Below, piece after piece: positions 51,930-64,000 of a stretch of 64,000 bases of DNA (positions are counted from its first letter, which is position 1; each line of letters begins with the position of its first letter). Below the pieces are notes generated by a model. That model worked only from the letters and a program-made list of their open reading frames with translations, ran no database searches and was not told the DNA's origin. Source of the DNA: Baylisascaris procyonis (taxonomy: Eukaryota > Nematoda > Chromadorea > Rhabditida > Ascarididae); NCBI GenBank assembly GCA_037389465.1, contig JAZARR010000179.1:3196501-3260500 (forward strand). Reading direction: 5' to 3'. A program made the translations under genes and the position numbers.

Positions 51930-54900
51930 ATGGTATACCTCGATTTCATCGCCGGTTGCTTTGGAGGTAAAGTTAATTTCGTCTATGAGATATTCTAATC
52001 TTCATATGCCACCGTGGAATCTACGAAGGAAGTATTTGTATAGTCGTTCGTAGTGACCGCTCATTCTTGTCGATGCAGTTGGACCGCTGTAGAGGCAGGA
52101 TTTAGCACGTAACCGGAATCACCTTCATATCATATAAGCAACCAAGCTAATGTTCCAGAGGTAAGGGGAAGGGCAGGAGAGTGGGATGAAGAATTCGGAT
52201 AAAGGTGAGTAAACATTTCCGAGAGGGAGCAGTGCTGAATGCTCAATCCGTTTACGTGATCCCAATATCTTACGCTATGCTCATCGCTCAACGAGCAAGA
52301 TGTCACATTGCCGTCAACCATTCTCCAGCCAGGCAATATTTAGCTTGGGTGCCGTTCATGTGCTTCACAAGTGTTATCTGCCGTAATAATGACTAGTATT
52401 CACGATCATCGTAAAGGACACTAATCTTACACGATAATTAAGCGAATATTCTCATGAAGAAACTCTAAGAGCCTTTGATGAGAATCTTTTTCGAAACGTT
52501 TTTTTTTGTTGAGCACTTAACTTATCGGTCGATGAAACCGTTGATGGAGCTCAGATAAAAACATTCTACGAATATATGAGAGTACATTCTATAGAATAAA
52601 CAAATAATAAAAGATTTTGACTCCGCAGAAAAGTGTATTTATATAAATGTTGATAAAACGAATACGTCGATAAGTGGGATAGCTACCATAGCTAACGTTA
52701 AACGGCGAGAACTTCATAGCGACTTGTTTCTCATTTCTAGGCCAGTATTTATTTTACAAAAAACTCATTTCTAAGCCAACATTTATTTTATAAAAAATTG
52801 TCAAATAGAAAATATAAATATAATTTCCTTTTGTTAGAATGCGTTTCATAGCAGCACTTGTGATTACGCACGCGTATATTATCTATATGCAAATTTCACA
52901 TTATATATGCAAAAATTATGCAAAGGCACTGATCTTTTAACAATGAACATGTACTGTAGTTGGACGCAAAGATTATTTATTATCCATTGTATTTCTTAGT
53001 AATTATTGTATGTGACTAAGGCATGTGAATTTTATTTTCTGCAATTTTTGTTTTCTCTAATCAATTCACTTTGAAAGAATTTGAGAAACTCCTTTAGCAA
53101 GCAAACCTCAATATATTTATCAGCAGCAAGGAAATTTTTGTTTATTTATTTATTTGTCTCAATCAATAGAGCATTCGTTATGAATAAATGTCTCTTCATA
53201 TCGAATCCATCTGTCCTGACTCAAAATTCCTCTCATACAGTTGGGTCTTGTGGTCTTTAGTTCGGCAGCTAATTCTTGCAGGTGGGTCACATGAAGTCAC
53301 GTGAAGGAACGAAGAGTTTCACCAACGAAATGATGAAATAAAATTTAAGAGAGGTGAATGCTGTGGAGACAATAATTTTCTCTCAGGATGTATGTAACAA
53401 AATAGCTAATTCAGGTGCGGCTGGTGTTCTGGCCGGACATCCCCTCGATACTGTAAAAGTTCGCTTGCAAACACAAACACCCGGCCAATATAGGGGAACT
53501 ATTCACTGCTTCACGTCTATAGTAAGAAATGAAGGAGTTTCGGGTCTACTTAAAGGTAAGTAAATTTATAGATACTTGCATTACAACAGAAAGATGAATC
53601 AATTTTATTTTCAACAAAACTTTACTGAAAATATGCGGTATAAACTAAATTAATCAGTAACTAGACATGATTCACAGCACATAAATGAGTATAGTGCATC
53701 AAATTTTAGCTCATGACTGAGTAAAACTTTCGCGGAACTTTCTATGAATAGAAATTTGTGCATTTGAAAGCTTACATGCAAAAAAGTATATAAAAATTCT
53801 TAATTCGGCATACATTTAAATTGTGTATCTATGCATATGTGCTTGCCTATCTGGTAGTCTTAGCTTGAGAACTAATGTGCTTGTCTATCTGGTGGTCTTA
53901 GCTTGAGAACTAATGTGCTTGTCTATCTGGTGGTCTTAGCTTGAGAACTACTATTGCTAGAGATATGAAATAGAATCTTTCAATTGTAATATTACAGATT
54001 GTCCCATATGACGAGTTTGGCGGAAAAAGTTTTTTTTAAAATGAGGACTCCTTTAACGAGGATTTTTTTGGCATTTCAACGCTTCATAATTTCGGTGCAC
54101 ATCTAAGAGAGATGAAAGTGAACAAATATCTATCTCTTAATGCAATAACGGCACGATGATTGATGAACATAATTAAATTCACATGATCGTCATGCTGCGC
54201 ACCCGTTCCGCAATGTTGCCGCAAAAAGAAATGTATGCGGCGACGCCATGAACGTTCACCTGTCTGACCCGATCAATATCGGAATTATTATGATCGATCA
54301 TGACGGATTGGATCATTGATTGATCGGAACAAATATAAAAGAAAATCATGAGCAACTTTAACATTAGGATATGGTTAATGACATCTTTTTGCCGCTTCCC
54401 TTAATTGTTTATTTGATGGTGGCAAAAAGGATGGATGGAGTGGGACGCTTAAAATATGCCTCCCTTATTATTTCAGCATATATAATATTATCACAAGTTT
54501 AGTCAACAATGTCAAAGTTTCACTAGTACGCTATGTAAAACTCTTGTGGAAAATAGTAAATGAGAAGCACCTCATTTGCACCACAACTTCAAACTTTCTT
54601 TCGCTAGTGCTCTTCGGTGACTCGAAAACCTGATTTTCGAAATATTTCCGTCTTCTATACCTATCAAACTTGCATCGAGCATCAAACATATCGATAACTA
54701 ATCTAGAAATAATTGAGAAATTGGTGAAGTAATATGTTTCTCTGTTTTCCACTTTCTATATATCATATGACGAACGTTAGATATCACTGGGTTTAGTTCA
54801 CTATAGCCACCGAAATGATGCACAGGGAAATATTGCAATGAAAAGCAGAGTGCTCTTGTTCTTTTTGAGAGAAGCAGTAAGTCATGATTACAGGCTGCTT

Positions 54901-57900
54901 TACAACTCATAAAAGTTTTTAGCAAAAGCTGAGGCAGAAAATTGTGTGCACTTCAAGAACACTTAGGCTACTTAATAAAATATTCAGCAGATTAGCCTAC
55001 ATTTATCTTTGAAAATAACAAAGTGTATTTTTTAGTAAAAGACAGAGAGGAGAATTTATAGCCTTCTTTTGATCTCATGTAGGACATGCAAAATGTAATA
55101 CTATGAGTATACTTCTTCGAGTGGATGCTAAACTAACACATCAGATAAAAACATACACCGGGCACATAAACGCATTTATGGGCAGACAAACAGACAAGGC
55201 ACCTACATACACACATACAAAGGCGTGCGCTGCGCAAATACACCGTGCACGCACGAAATATACAAAATCATGGGATTAAAAATTTCCGCTTATCTGAATG
55301 GTATCATAAGACAGTATCCAAAATACATCATTTCAACTCATAGGTACCATAAGAAAAACTGGAAGTTGTATTTTCTTCTTTTCGTACTCGATAATGCAGC
55401 AGTTATAGACTGTAAGCATTAGCCTAACTTTTTGAGGTCTCTCAAGTCCGTTGGCGAGTCTTACTGTTATCAATGCGATTGTCTTCGGCGTATACGGGAA
55501 TGCTATGAGGCTATTCGAGAATCAAGAAAGCATTTGGACGCATTTCGTTGCCGGATGTGCCTCTGGTCTTGCTCAGACACTCATCGCGACGCCCACTGAA
55601 ATGCTGAAATTGCGCATGCAAATTCAGGTGCAACTATTTGTGGCTATATTACAAAAAAAAAAGAAAAATTTCTTACGGCTACAAAGCGAAATGGATCTCC
55701 TTCTTAGCGAGCTTTACCCTCCTCTGATTTTCGGTAAATAAAATAACAGATTAAAAAAAATATACGTTGAATATATTTGTGAAGGGAAAATTATGTTTTC
55801 TTGGGTACGTGTTATTTCGTTGTTATTCTTAAGCAACAATTTTGTTTGTTTTCTATCCGCCGTTTAAGCCGAAAACCACAATCTTCCATACTTTCAAGGT
55901 TTTTGAAAGTCACAAAGTGAACTACAGTCATTATTGTTCGTGAACTCATAAGGGAAGCCCTAAAGACGCATTAAAAGCGTGTTAATGTGAGAATTATCGA
56001 AGGTTCAGTAATATTGATATGACGTTTCTCAGATGCTTGACTGATTCTGTGATAGAATAATGGAACTTTCAAGAGTACTTAAGCCTTCAGTTTCTAATTT
56101 AAAAATATTTCAGAGCGACAATTCTCTCAAGATGTATCGATCTCCATATGATTGTTTGCGCAAAATTATGAAGCAAAAGGGAATTAAATATTTATTCAGG
56201 TAAGCAATGAGATGATTATCATTAAAATTGTTGAGCACCTACAAAGGTTAATGTTGTTTTAAAATTAGAAGATGAAAAATTGTCACAATATTATATCTAG
56301 AAAATATATTTATCTTTCTTCATCGTTGGGAATGAATTTTTCATAATACTAATTCGCCTTAGCGATATCCTCAATTTACATATTTTCTTGGTATATGTTT
56401 AAGATTGAATGCATAAATGACAATCGTTCGAGCACAGTAGAAAGCAAAACGAATCACTTGATAGAAATTTCGTTTTCTTAAACCCCTGAAATCAAAGCCA
56501 TCCACCCGTAGTTCTTGCCCTACTCAATAAAATATCACATTCAATGCTGCAATATAAATTGGAGCTGTTGCCGATAAAAACCTTATCAAATTATCTTCTA
56601 GATTCGTAGTGATCCTTTCAAGCGTTTCTCAAACTTGAAATGTGACTGGATACAGAAATTTAATCGATCTAAAATACTTCTTCAATTAGGAGTGATATCC
56701 TTCAAATTGAACGATCCAATAAATCATTTGGGATGGATATAAATTCGGCAAAAATATGTCGAAAATGATACCGCGCTTTGTTGGAAATGGAATGAGAATG
56801 AAAGCGGGAATTCATAGGTTACAAACGTTAAGCAGTGTTTTATCTTGTCAACTTTTAAAATTTCTATGAATCTTAGCTGTTTCATTTTCTGCCAACTAGG
56901 CTCAAAATATTTACCACTCATTTTGTTTCTTTTCTTGCCTGTCAACGTTTTTTTTTTCATTCGTTGAATATGAGCTGCTGCATACTCATAGTTCTATATT
57001 ATAATTCCTAAATAATTTGATAATATATAAAAAATTTGCATTCCAAACGTGAGATTCAAAGTTAAAGCAAGAAGGAAGTTTCCTGACAATAAGTATCGTA
57101 AGCTGAGTAGTATTTTGATGAATGTCATTATATGGAACATTCCCGATTACATGGTATTTATTTTGTTTATACCTTCCATGAGTTAAATCTTTTTTAATAC
57201 ATCTTTTAGCCTCTAAGATTTATAACAACTGTTGACCTGAAATCTATCACGGTTACCGAAATAAATTTTTCGTTCTGAAAGCTCATTTTTTAAAATGTAA
57301 TTTAAAACATTTTTTAAACATTTTTAAAGATTGCACATTTAAAAAATAAGCCGTCGATACTTCATCACTGCGGTAGGTAAATAAACTTCGCATAATGAAG
57401 TGAACACAACGTTTCGGGAATATAGAACCGGTTATGAATACGACGGCACAAATGGGAAATTGTGTTTGTCGAATGAGCATATGATATATATATTTCGTAC
57501 AATGTTCAAACAACTTTATTCATTAAAAATCGGAAAAATTACGACTTAAAAATGAAAATATTACCTGCAAAAAACACGAAATATTAGGGAAAGTCTTTTC
57601 TCCTAAATGTCATCAGTGCACATATTCGAAAAATCTATTACATAAAGAGATATCAGAAGCTATCAACCAGCTGAAATTGCCAACTGCAAATCCAAAAATA
57701 TTTTCATGACTAATGAGATAAACATTTGGTCCTGTGAAAGCAAATTCGTGTTTCGAGAGACAAAATTTATTGATATTGAAGGATCACTTTCAAGGAACTA
57801 TTAAAGCGAACATTGTGATGAATAGAAATTTCAGAGGTTCTATTGCCACTCAACTTCGTGACGCACCTGCATTCGGTATTTATTTTGCCTCCTACGACTA

Positions 57901-60804
57901 CATGACAAGACATTTCAGTAAAGATGGCACAATGGAATCGGTGACAAGCGTTCAATTGCTCATTGCTGGAGGTTTGGCTGCATATTGCTAGAATTCTCTT
58001 TTTGTTTATATATGAGAGGAAATAGCATTATGAAAATATCGCGTTATTGGTGAGCTTCACGATATTTGTTCGTCGTGGCATATTCGAGAGATGTGCTAGC
58101 TACTTTTTGGAACCTCTAAAGTATTCAAAGCATTTCCGTCATATTTGGAACACAAATCCTTTTGCATAAAAATACATTAGACGATGTGAGGCTACACGAA
58201 TTCAAAACTTTGAACGTCTGGTTTTGTCGATTTTTTTTTTTTTTTTTTGTAGAAATAAATATTCTCTCATCCGCAAATCCCTAAAGGACTCGAAGGAGAA
58301 GAAGAAAGCAAATTGAAGCGTATCTTTTCGACATATTTCATAAAAGCAAAAACGAAAAAACAGTGAAATCATTGAAAAGCAACTAAATCTATGGAAAATA
58401 TTTGACAACTATATAGAATAGTAAAACTAACACCAGTAGTTCTCAGAGATTCTTGCTATGAGTTTACTTAATTATATAGTTATGTAGCTAATGATGCGAC
58501 TCAACACATAGATGCAAACAAAACTTTACAATAAAGATTCCAGGTGAGCAACTGGTTATGAGATCCCACGTACCCAGGTATATATGCAGGTGCGCATAAG
58601 GACAGTCTAAGAAGTCATGAAGTTTTCAACAAAATTGTACAGAAAAACATGGGAATTTTTCCCGAAAGGAACAACTCTGACATGTAAGATGGAAGTTAGC
58701 ATCGAGAAAAAGTTTTACTTGATGAACATGGAAAATACAAAAAAATGTGACAGCTGTGACAACATTAACTATTGAAATGAGAAAAAAGGAAGAAAATGGA
58801 AGTAAAATAAAAATCAACGTGGAAATTCTTATATATGGAGATTTTTTTGAAAAGCGTTTGAAAAATTTAATTCCGACGACTGCTCATTTGCAGGAAATTT
58901 GAACTGAAGAGATGTTCGTTGTTGCCGCAAGGTCCATTTAATTTCTGCTTTACCTTCTGATAGCACACTCTACTTTTTGTGGGACATTTGCGCCTTCGAC
59001 AGAACAGAGAGAGTGAAATCTCTGAGTACGACTAGGGTCGTTAGGCAACATTTATCACATGCTTATCGAATCCACAGAGTAAAGGTCCTTGCATCGGCCA
59101 ATGTTTTGAAAGAGCTTCTCTAAGCGCTCGAGTTTTTCATACTCCACATTTTTAATTGGAGCCGTTGTAAAAATCACGAGTGACATTAATATCAGATTAT
59201 GGAAGTATTGCCACAAAGTCACTTCAAAGCTTAGTTGGCAATCGTTTTTGTTTATTTAAGTAAAACTTGACTTTTCATATCGTTGTTGGCAAATGGAATG
59301 AATTCGATTTCGATATCCAATAATAAAACCCTCAAGGAGCAAATAGTTCACAAAATTGAATCAATATTTGTTGAAGATATTATATTATGCAAAAGTTTTC
59401 AAATGAATTTACTCATTTATCGATTCACTCAAAGAAAACAAAGTTCCTCTCTAGATGACAAAGCGGTAATTGAGAGTTGGATACGAACTTTTATAGGCAT
59501 CTGCCAAAACTGTGCATGCTTTAATTCTAACTACAATGAAATGTTGTGATGCAGTAAGAACGTTGTGAAAAACCTTTACATAATACAAAACAGGCAACGC
59601 CCGTGTGATTCGCCTTTGTGGTGTTAATGATTATACCGCCACAAAAACAGTCCCCCTCGCCACAAGTTACGCCATTTTATCCGTTTTCAGAGCAGTGAGA
59701 TGCGATATTTCAGGTGCGGCTGGTATGTTATCATGGTTATTTAATTACCCGACCGATGTGATAAAGACTAAATTCCAAGCCGATGACACTTTCAAATCCT
59801 ATCGGGAAGTAATTATCCATACCTACCGAACGCAAGGACGTCGGGGATTCCTTAATGGACTAAATTCAACGTTATTACGGTTGGTAATTTCAGAATGTTT
59901 CTAAAATTGTTGATGAAAAAGAAATATTTTCCTTTTATTTCTGTGAAAAACTTTGAGGAGCAACTGATATTCATATCGCCGTTGTGGTTCATAGATTGGA
60001 AATGAGAGGAATAGTCATGTACATAAAACAAGAACGGAATATTTTCACAATATGCTTTCCTAACAATAATGCATATAACAGCAACCAACATATATCAATG
60101 ACTCGAGGGATCTTTTTTAGTGAGAGTAATTTCTGGTGCTTCTATAGTTAAATTTGTTTTGAAGAAGGATGAGCATTCTGGAAACCTCTTTGGAAAAATT
60201 TAGCTGAAGGAGCGAAAAAAAGTGAATTTGACAACACTGTGAATTAGCATTTGTTTAGTTACTTAGCAGCTAGACCATTTGTCTGAAATCTCAAACAACA
60301 CCGCTTCAACGAGTTCGGCGGTTTATTTGCCAATCGATTAATAAAGTTACTTAATCACTATATTACAGCAAAGATTTACACAGATGATATGTGCGAAACG
60401 ATGGGCACGAATATAGGTTGCACAGAGCCGAAATGTTCAATATGTTCAGTACAAAGTCTTTTATGCAAATTGCAATAATTTGTATAGTCAAATTTTAAGA
60501 GGTGTTGCAGAGCTCATAATATGGAGTTGAGCTATTAGCTTCAAAGTAGGCAATCTTCATAGCATTTATCCTCACATTTTCATCAGTGTTTGAGGAATGA
60601 TTCACCGCCTACATCGAATAAAAATCCTTGAGTTTATTTATTTGCAGAGCATTTCCAAGTAATGCGGCAACATTCTTTGCTGTCGAATGGTCCTACCGAT
60701 TTATGCTTGATTTACAAGAAATGCATCAAAAACGTGTTGCCAAGCAACAACCAAAGAGGTTCGTAGCCACCAAATTGGACGACGAAAAGGTTCTTTTATA
60801 TTAA
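51930..60804 (+). CDS. Mitochondrial carrier, SLC25A45/A47/A48 subgroup (seven exons, complete, 304 aa)
   Basis: Exons: 51930-51966, 53415-53555, 55437-55627, 56114-56199, 57835-57971, 59714-59879 and 60648-60804. All phases agree and the total is 915 bases with TAA. The protein begins [12 protein letters not shown] and has the three repeats of the SLC25 fold, each with its PX[DE]XX[KR] signature: PLDTVK (22-27), PTEMLK (112-117) and PTDVIK (210-215). Each is followed by R or K at the expected spacing. Between them are [19 protein letters not shown] after the first matrix segment, [16 protein letters not shown] in repeat 2 and [15 protein letters not shown] in helix 6. These blocks match vertebrate SLC25A45, A47 and A48 better than other carriers. 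It should sit in the inner mitochondrial membrane with six helices. Human relatives have been linked to import of methylated amino acids or choline; transfer of a substrate to this protein is inference. Start: exon 1 is a 37-base coding piece found by its fit (DFIAGC-GG) and its G|GTAAAG donor. Exon 3 uses an unusual TTTGAG acceptor; exons 5 and 6 end at weak GTTTGG and GTTGGT donors. Confidence 0.93.
53839..53953. repeat. 38-bp tandem repeat, three copies, in carrier intron 2
   Basis: The unit GTGCTTGTCTATCTGGTGGT plus CTTAGCTTGAGAACTAAT occurs three times head to tail with only two substitutions in the first copy and one at the end of the third. Their near identity implies a recent expansion. 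Confidence 0.92.
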
Positions 60805-63800
60805 AAGCGTAAGTGAGTTTCTGACTTTCGATAGTCAACATGCACCTGCTGAAGTCCCATGCTTCTGCAGGAAGCAAATTCCGTCGGATTTAGTTACTTT
60901 TCTCGACATCGTAATTTTTTTAGACGTCCCCAGGTCTGCTTTCGATGTATCCATCCATCCATAGAAAGGTTTACATAGGATATTGGTTCATCAAACTTAT
61001 ATGCAATTAGTGCATAGCTTTCACGAAGTTTATCAAACAATGAGTGTTTAGGCTCGGTTGCAGGAGTTGTTGAAATAACCCAGATATCTTATTGATTCTT
61101 TGCTCTCTATCTATAGCAACAAATCTGAAAATTCACTTCACCAAATCAGAATTCAAATTGTATTGGATAACATTATTGATTTTGCAAACTATGTGGGTGA
61201 TTTTGCTTCAGCAATGAAGGGTAACACAGAATATGAGCCCAAATGGAAGTACAATTAGCAGTTTGCAAATAATTCGCCTTTCCTACTTAGCTAATTCAGT
61301 ATTTATTCAAAAAATCAGACCTTTCACACTCTCGATTACTCCTGTTTTGTTAAAAAAAAGTTATCCAATAATATTTTTCATTGTTTTCGTTCCATCAATT
61401 TTTGTACAATTTTTGGCATACTCACAAGCGTGGCTATTGACCAAGCGTGGCCATTGTCCACAGATGAGAAAAATGGCGTAAAAAGAATTTCTCTGGAAAA
61501 ATACGACACATTTATTCTAATTCGCTCTTCCTTCTGACCATTTTCCATCCATCAAAATGCGCATTCTTCTTCATCGTATATTTTCCTGCACAAATTAGAA
61601 AAAAAAAGATTATTTGCGAGGTTATTTGTGGGTCAAATAGACAACCATACTGCATTAATGATGCGGCATATTGAAGGATTAGTGAGAGCATTTCGTAGAA
61701 TATCATAAAAATTTCAAATATCATAGATCATAGGCTAAAATATCATCTCACAGATCTGCCACATCAGCATTCATCGGCAACACAATACTAAGTAAGTTCT
61801 ATGATAACAAGATTTAATACTCCTTAGCTTATAGGTATCAATGAAGGCATGAGCGTATTTCCAAAAATTAGGCCATCTGAAGCAGTTGTACAATTAGGTC
61901 TTCGAAGTACTTCAATCCTTATTTGATTGATAGAGTAAATTTTCCTATTCAACTGAACTAGATTCTAATGATCATCTTTGGTATTCTCATCACTATTAAA
62001 CGTAAGGTTATTCGAGTGCTATTAAATGAACGCAGTAGGAAAATACTAAAAAAATATGAAAAAAACGATATAATTACCTTGACAGTGCCATTAGGCCTCA
62101 GATTATCTGTTTTCTTAATCATTTCGCCATTTACATGAACCTGGCTAATGGCAGAAGAAATTAATCTCTTTTGCGTTCCATAACACAAAACATGTTTACA
62201 GATTTTTTTCTAACTTCAGGCGATAGTTAACAAGAGGCAAATGTTATTCAACAGTACATCATACATGGTGCAAGAACTATTTCTTATTGCCCGAAACCGG
62301 AAGCACATTTATCGATGCAATAATTCACGGGAATCGATTGATGTGATATATGAGAAATGGATCACTAATGAAGTTTTTTATTTATATATACATTACAGTT
62401 GTATATATCAGTGTGCATAAATTTTTATTTATATACATTACAGTTGTCACTATTACAAATACAATTTCCTCTTTGTTCTGAGACCCTTTCGAGAGCAAAT
62501 TTTACTAGAAGTAAGCTGTAGAAACTTCTTTAAGAAATATTCTCCAATATAGGCGAGATCGAGTCTTAAAAACTTAGGAACTGCCACTTGAAATGAAAGA
62601 ATCAGAGGAGGTCATTGATGGGGAGCTGGAGAAATTTCCCTAAGACTTAGAAAAAGAAAAATGACAAATTATTTGTCAGCTGTTTTGAAAAATTTGAATT
62701 TGCTCTGATCAGAAATTGAAATGTCAAGTTTTGATCATTTGCAGCTTAATTTTCTGGTTAGTTGTGATGTCGTACACGAAAAAAACCGCAGCACCTCACA
62801 TTCTTCTCGCAGATAAAGACCCAACGTTCCTATGAATGGCATTTTTTTGAAATTATGCAAAAATTAACAGGATTAAATTTACGTTTCATACGGCATCTAA
62901 TCTGCTAAATTTCATCTCCTCTTTGTTTTAGCATAATATTTCTTTTGATTTAAAAAATAAAGCACTGAACATCGACATTTTGAAGAGGTGCGCTTTTTTT
63001 GCAGCAAAGCATCCAACATGAAGAAGAAAATAATTTAAAACAAGTAGACCGAAGAGTTTTGCAGTTGAAAAAAAAAAGTTTCGAAAAATGACTGCTGGTG
63101 GTCTGCAAAATGAGACGATCAGTTAAATCTCGAAGAAATTTCAACAATTATCGAATATCTTCAAAGTGCACGTTCTACTATAGTGTGTAATTTTGACAGT
63201 TGTATATCTCAACCGCAGAGGTAAAGTTCCAGCAATTATTGGAAGTGCCTCATTTGTTTCGCATGCGTTTTGCTAAATTTTTAGCTATGCATATAGGACG
63301 TCCTTAGACAAAATGCGAACTGCGTAACGAAATTTTTCCCAGAACGTTTTGGTGGATTCTATAATCATCAAGGAGAAAGCGCATTCCTTGATAACTGCAT
63401 ATATAATGAAACGATGGAATAATGCATATAGGAAAAACTGCCGAAATATCAAACAAAACAATCCCTCTTGCGCTATAATGAGTGTGTGATATAAACAATA
63501 TCAATATAAACACGATAAAATTTGTTTTGAAAAAAATAATTGGGAAAATGAGGCAAAAGTTGATAGAAAGTAAGTGAGGAAAGCACTAAATTCCATTCTC
63601 GTGTTTAACGTTTAACTGTTCCATGAGAGACGCATGCCCATATCAATCCAACATGAAGGAATAACACCTTTCGCGAGTAAAGTCAACTGAAGGACCTTCG
63701 GTCAGTTGACTCTTAACGGATGTCGATAGGATGACTATTGATACCGCATAATTTTTTTTTTTTTTTGGAAATGGAAGTCCCAGCTTAATAGAAAATAGCA

Positions 63801-64000
63801 GATGGAATGAAAAATTGATCATTTGAGTAGTTTTGCTTACATGTCATGGGCGTAGTTAAACACCTTAACAGTATACGAATATAAAGCAAATTGCAGTTAT
63901 TTACAAGTGAAAAGTTATGCAGTAATTGAACACTTGATATTTGAAGTTATTCTCTTTTTTATGAGCGTACTAATGAGGGGAATTGGGAGGAACGATTCTC
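60805..64000. other. Downstream flank of the carrier gene, no gene seen
   Basis: Open frames stay below about 85 codons and none has family features. It contains a 20-base direct duplication (ATTTATATACATTACAGTTG, with the first copy differing by one base) near 62375-62450, and a short hairpin at 63681-63711. The 3' end signal of the carrier gene was not identified with confidence. Confidence 0.5.
63681..63711. repeat. Perfect 10-bp stem-loop
   Basis: AGTCAACTGA (63681-63690) pairs with TCAGTTGACT (63702-63711) across an 11-base loop, AGGACCTTCGG. It could be a transcript terminator-like hairpin or a transposon end; nothing nearby decides this. Confidence 0.7.

Noticed and set aside
53354..53414. 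In-frame extension upstream of carrier exon 2 as the N-terminus
   Set aside because: It has no ATG and does not match the family, whereas the exon at 51930-51966 provides [12 protein letters not shown] in phase with a good donor.

Overview
The window is nuclear DNA of a nematode. The evidence is strict GT...AG introns of 0.5-1.9 kb, short exons, 3' splice sites that mostly end in the worm consensus TTTCAG, AT-rich intergenic DNA, and protein-coding exons that fit known animal families. Which nematode it is cannot be settled from the sequence. There is no bacterial operon, phage or CRISPR content, and almost all long open frames are chance frames in AT-rich DNA.

Layout: (1) 0-2.6 kb holds a low-complexity, proline- and serine-rich 3'-terminal exon on + (1474-2578, unrecognised) and, to its left on -, two weakly supported spliced exons (525-1097). 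(2) 2.6-18.7 kb is mainly non-coding. It contains a palindromic element with a (TA)72 core (8479-8900), a tRNA-like SINE candidate (about 9925-10000), a frameshifted mariner/Tc1-like transposase remnant (10408-10800), a possible minus-strand start exon (12972-13011) and several G-quadruplex-type tracts. (3) 19.2-25.4 kb is a complete six-exon + gene for a DESI2/PPPDE-type thiol isopeptidase (259 aa; His29/Cys107). (4) 30.7-40.6 kb is a nine-exon - gene for a GT14 (core-2/I-branching type) glycosyltransferase. Everything from the membrane anchor to the stop is resolved (518 residues); only the extreme N-terminal exon is missing. Its introns contain GC-rich interspersed repeats and a perfect hairpin. 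(5) 40.6-51.9 kb is non-coding with repeats, a palindrome and an (AT)n tract. (6) 51.9-60.8 kb is a complete seven-exon + gene for a mitochondrial carrier of the SLC25A45/A47/A48 subgroup (304 aa, three PX[DE]XX[KR] signatures). (7) 60.8-64 kb shows no gene I can support.

The three solid genes act in unrelated places: ubiquitin/SUMO-type peptide removal, Golgi glycan branching and mitochondrial transport. Nothing suggests they form a pathway, and the distances and opposite strands argue against a trans-spliced operon. Exon joins were accepted only where reading phase, splice sites and family alignment all agreed. I do not see a convincing new biological system here. The most interesting items are the palindromic TA element, the homologously placed intron in two repeats of the carrier, and the unidentified single-exon protein at the left end.
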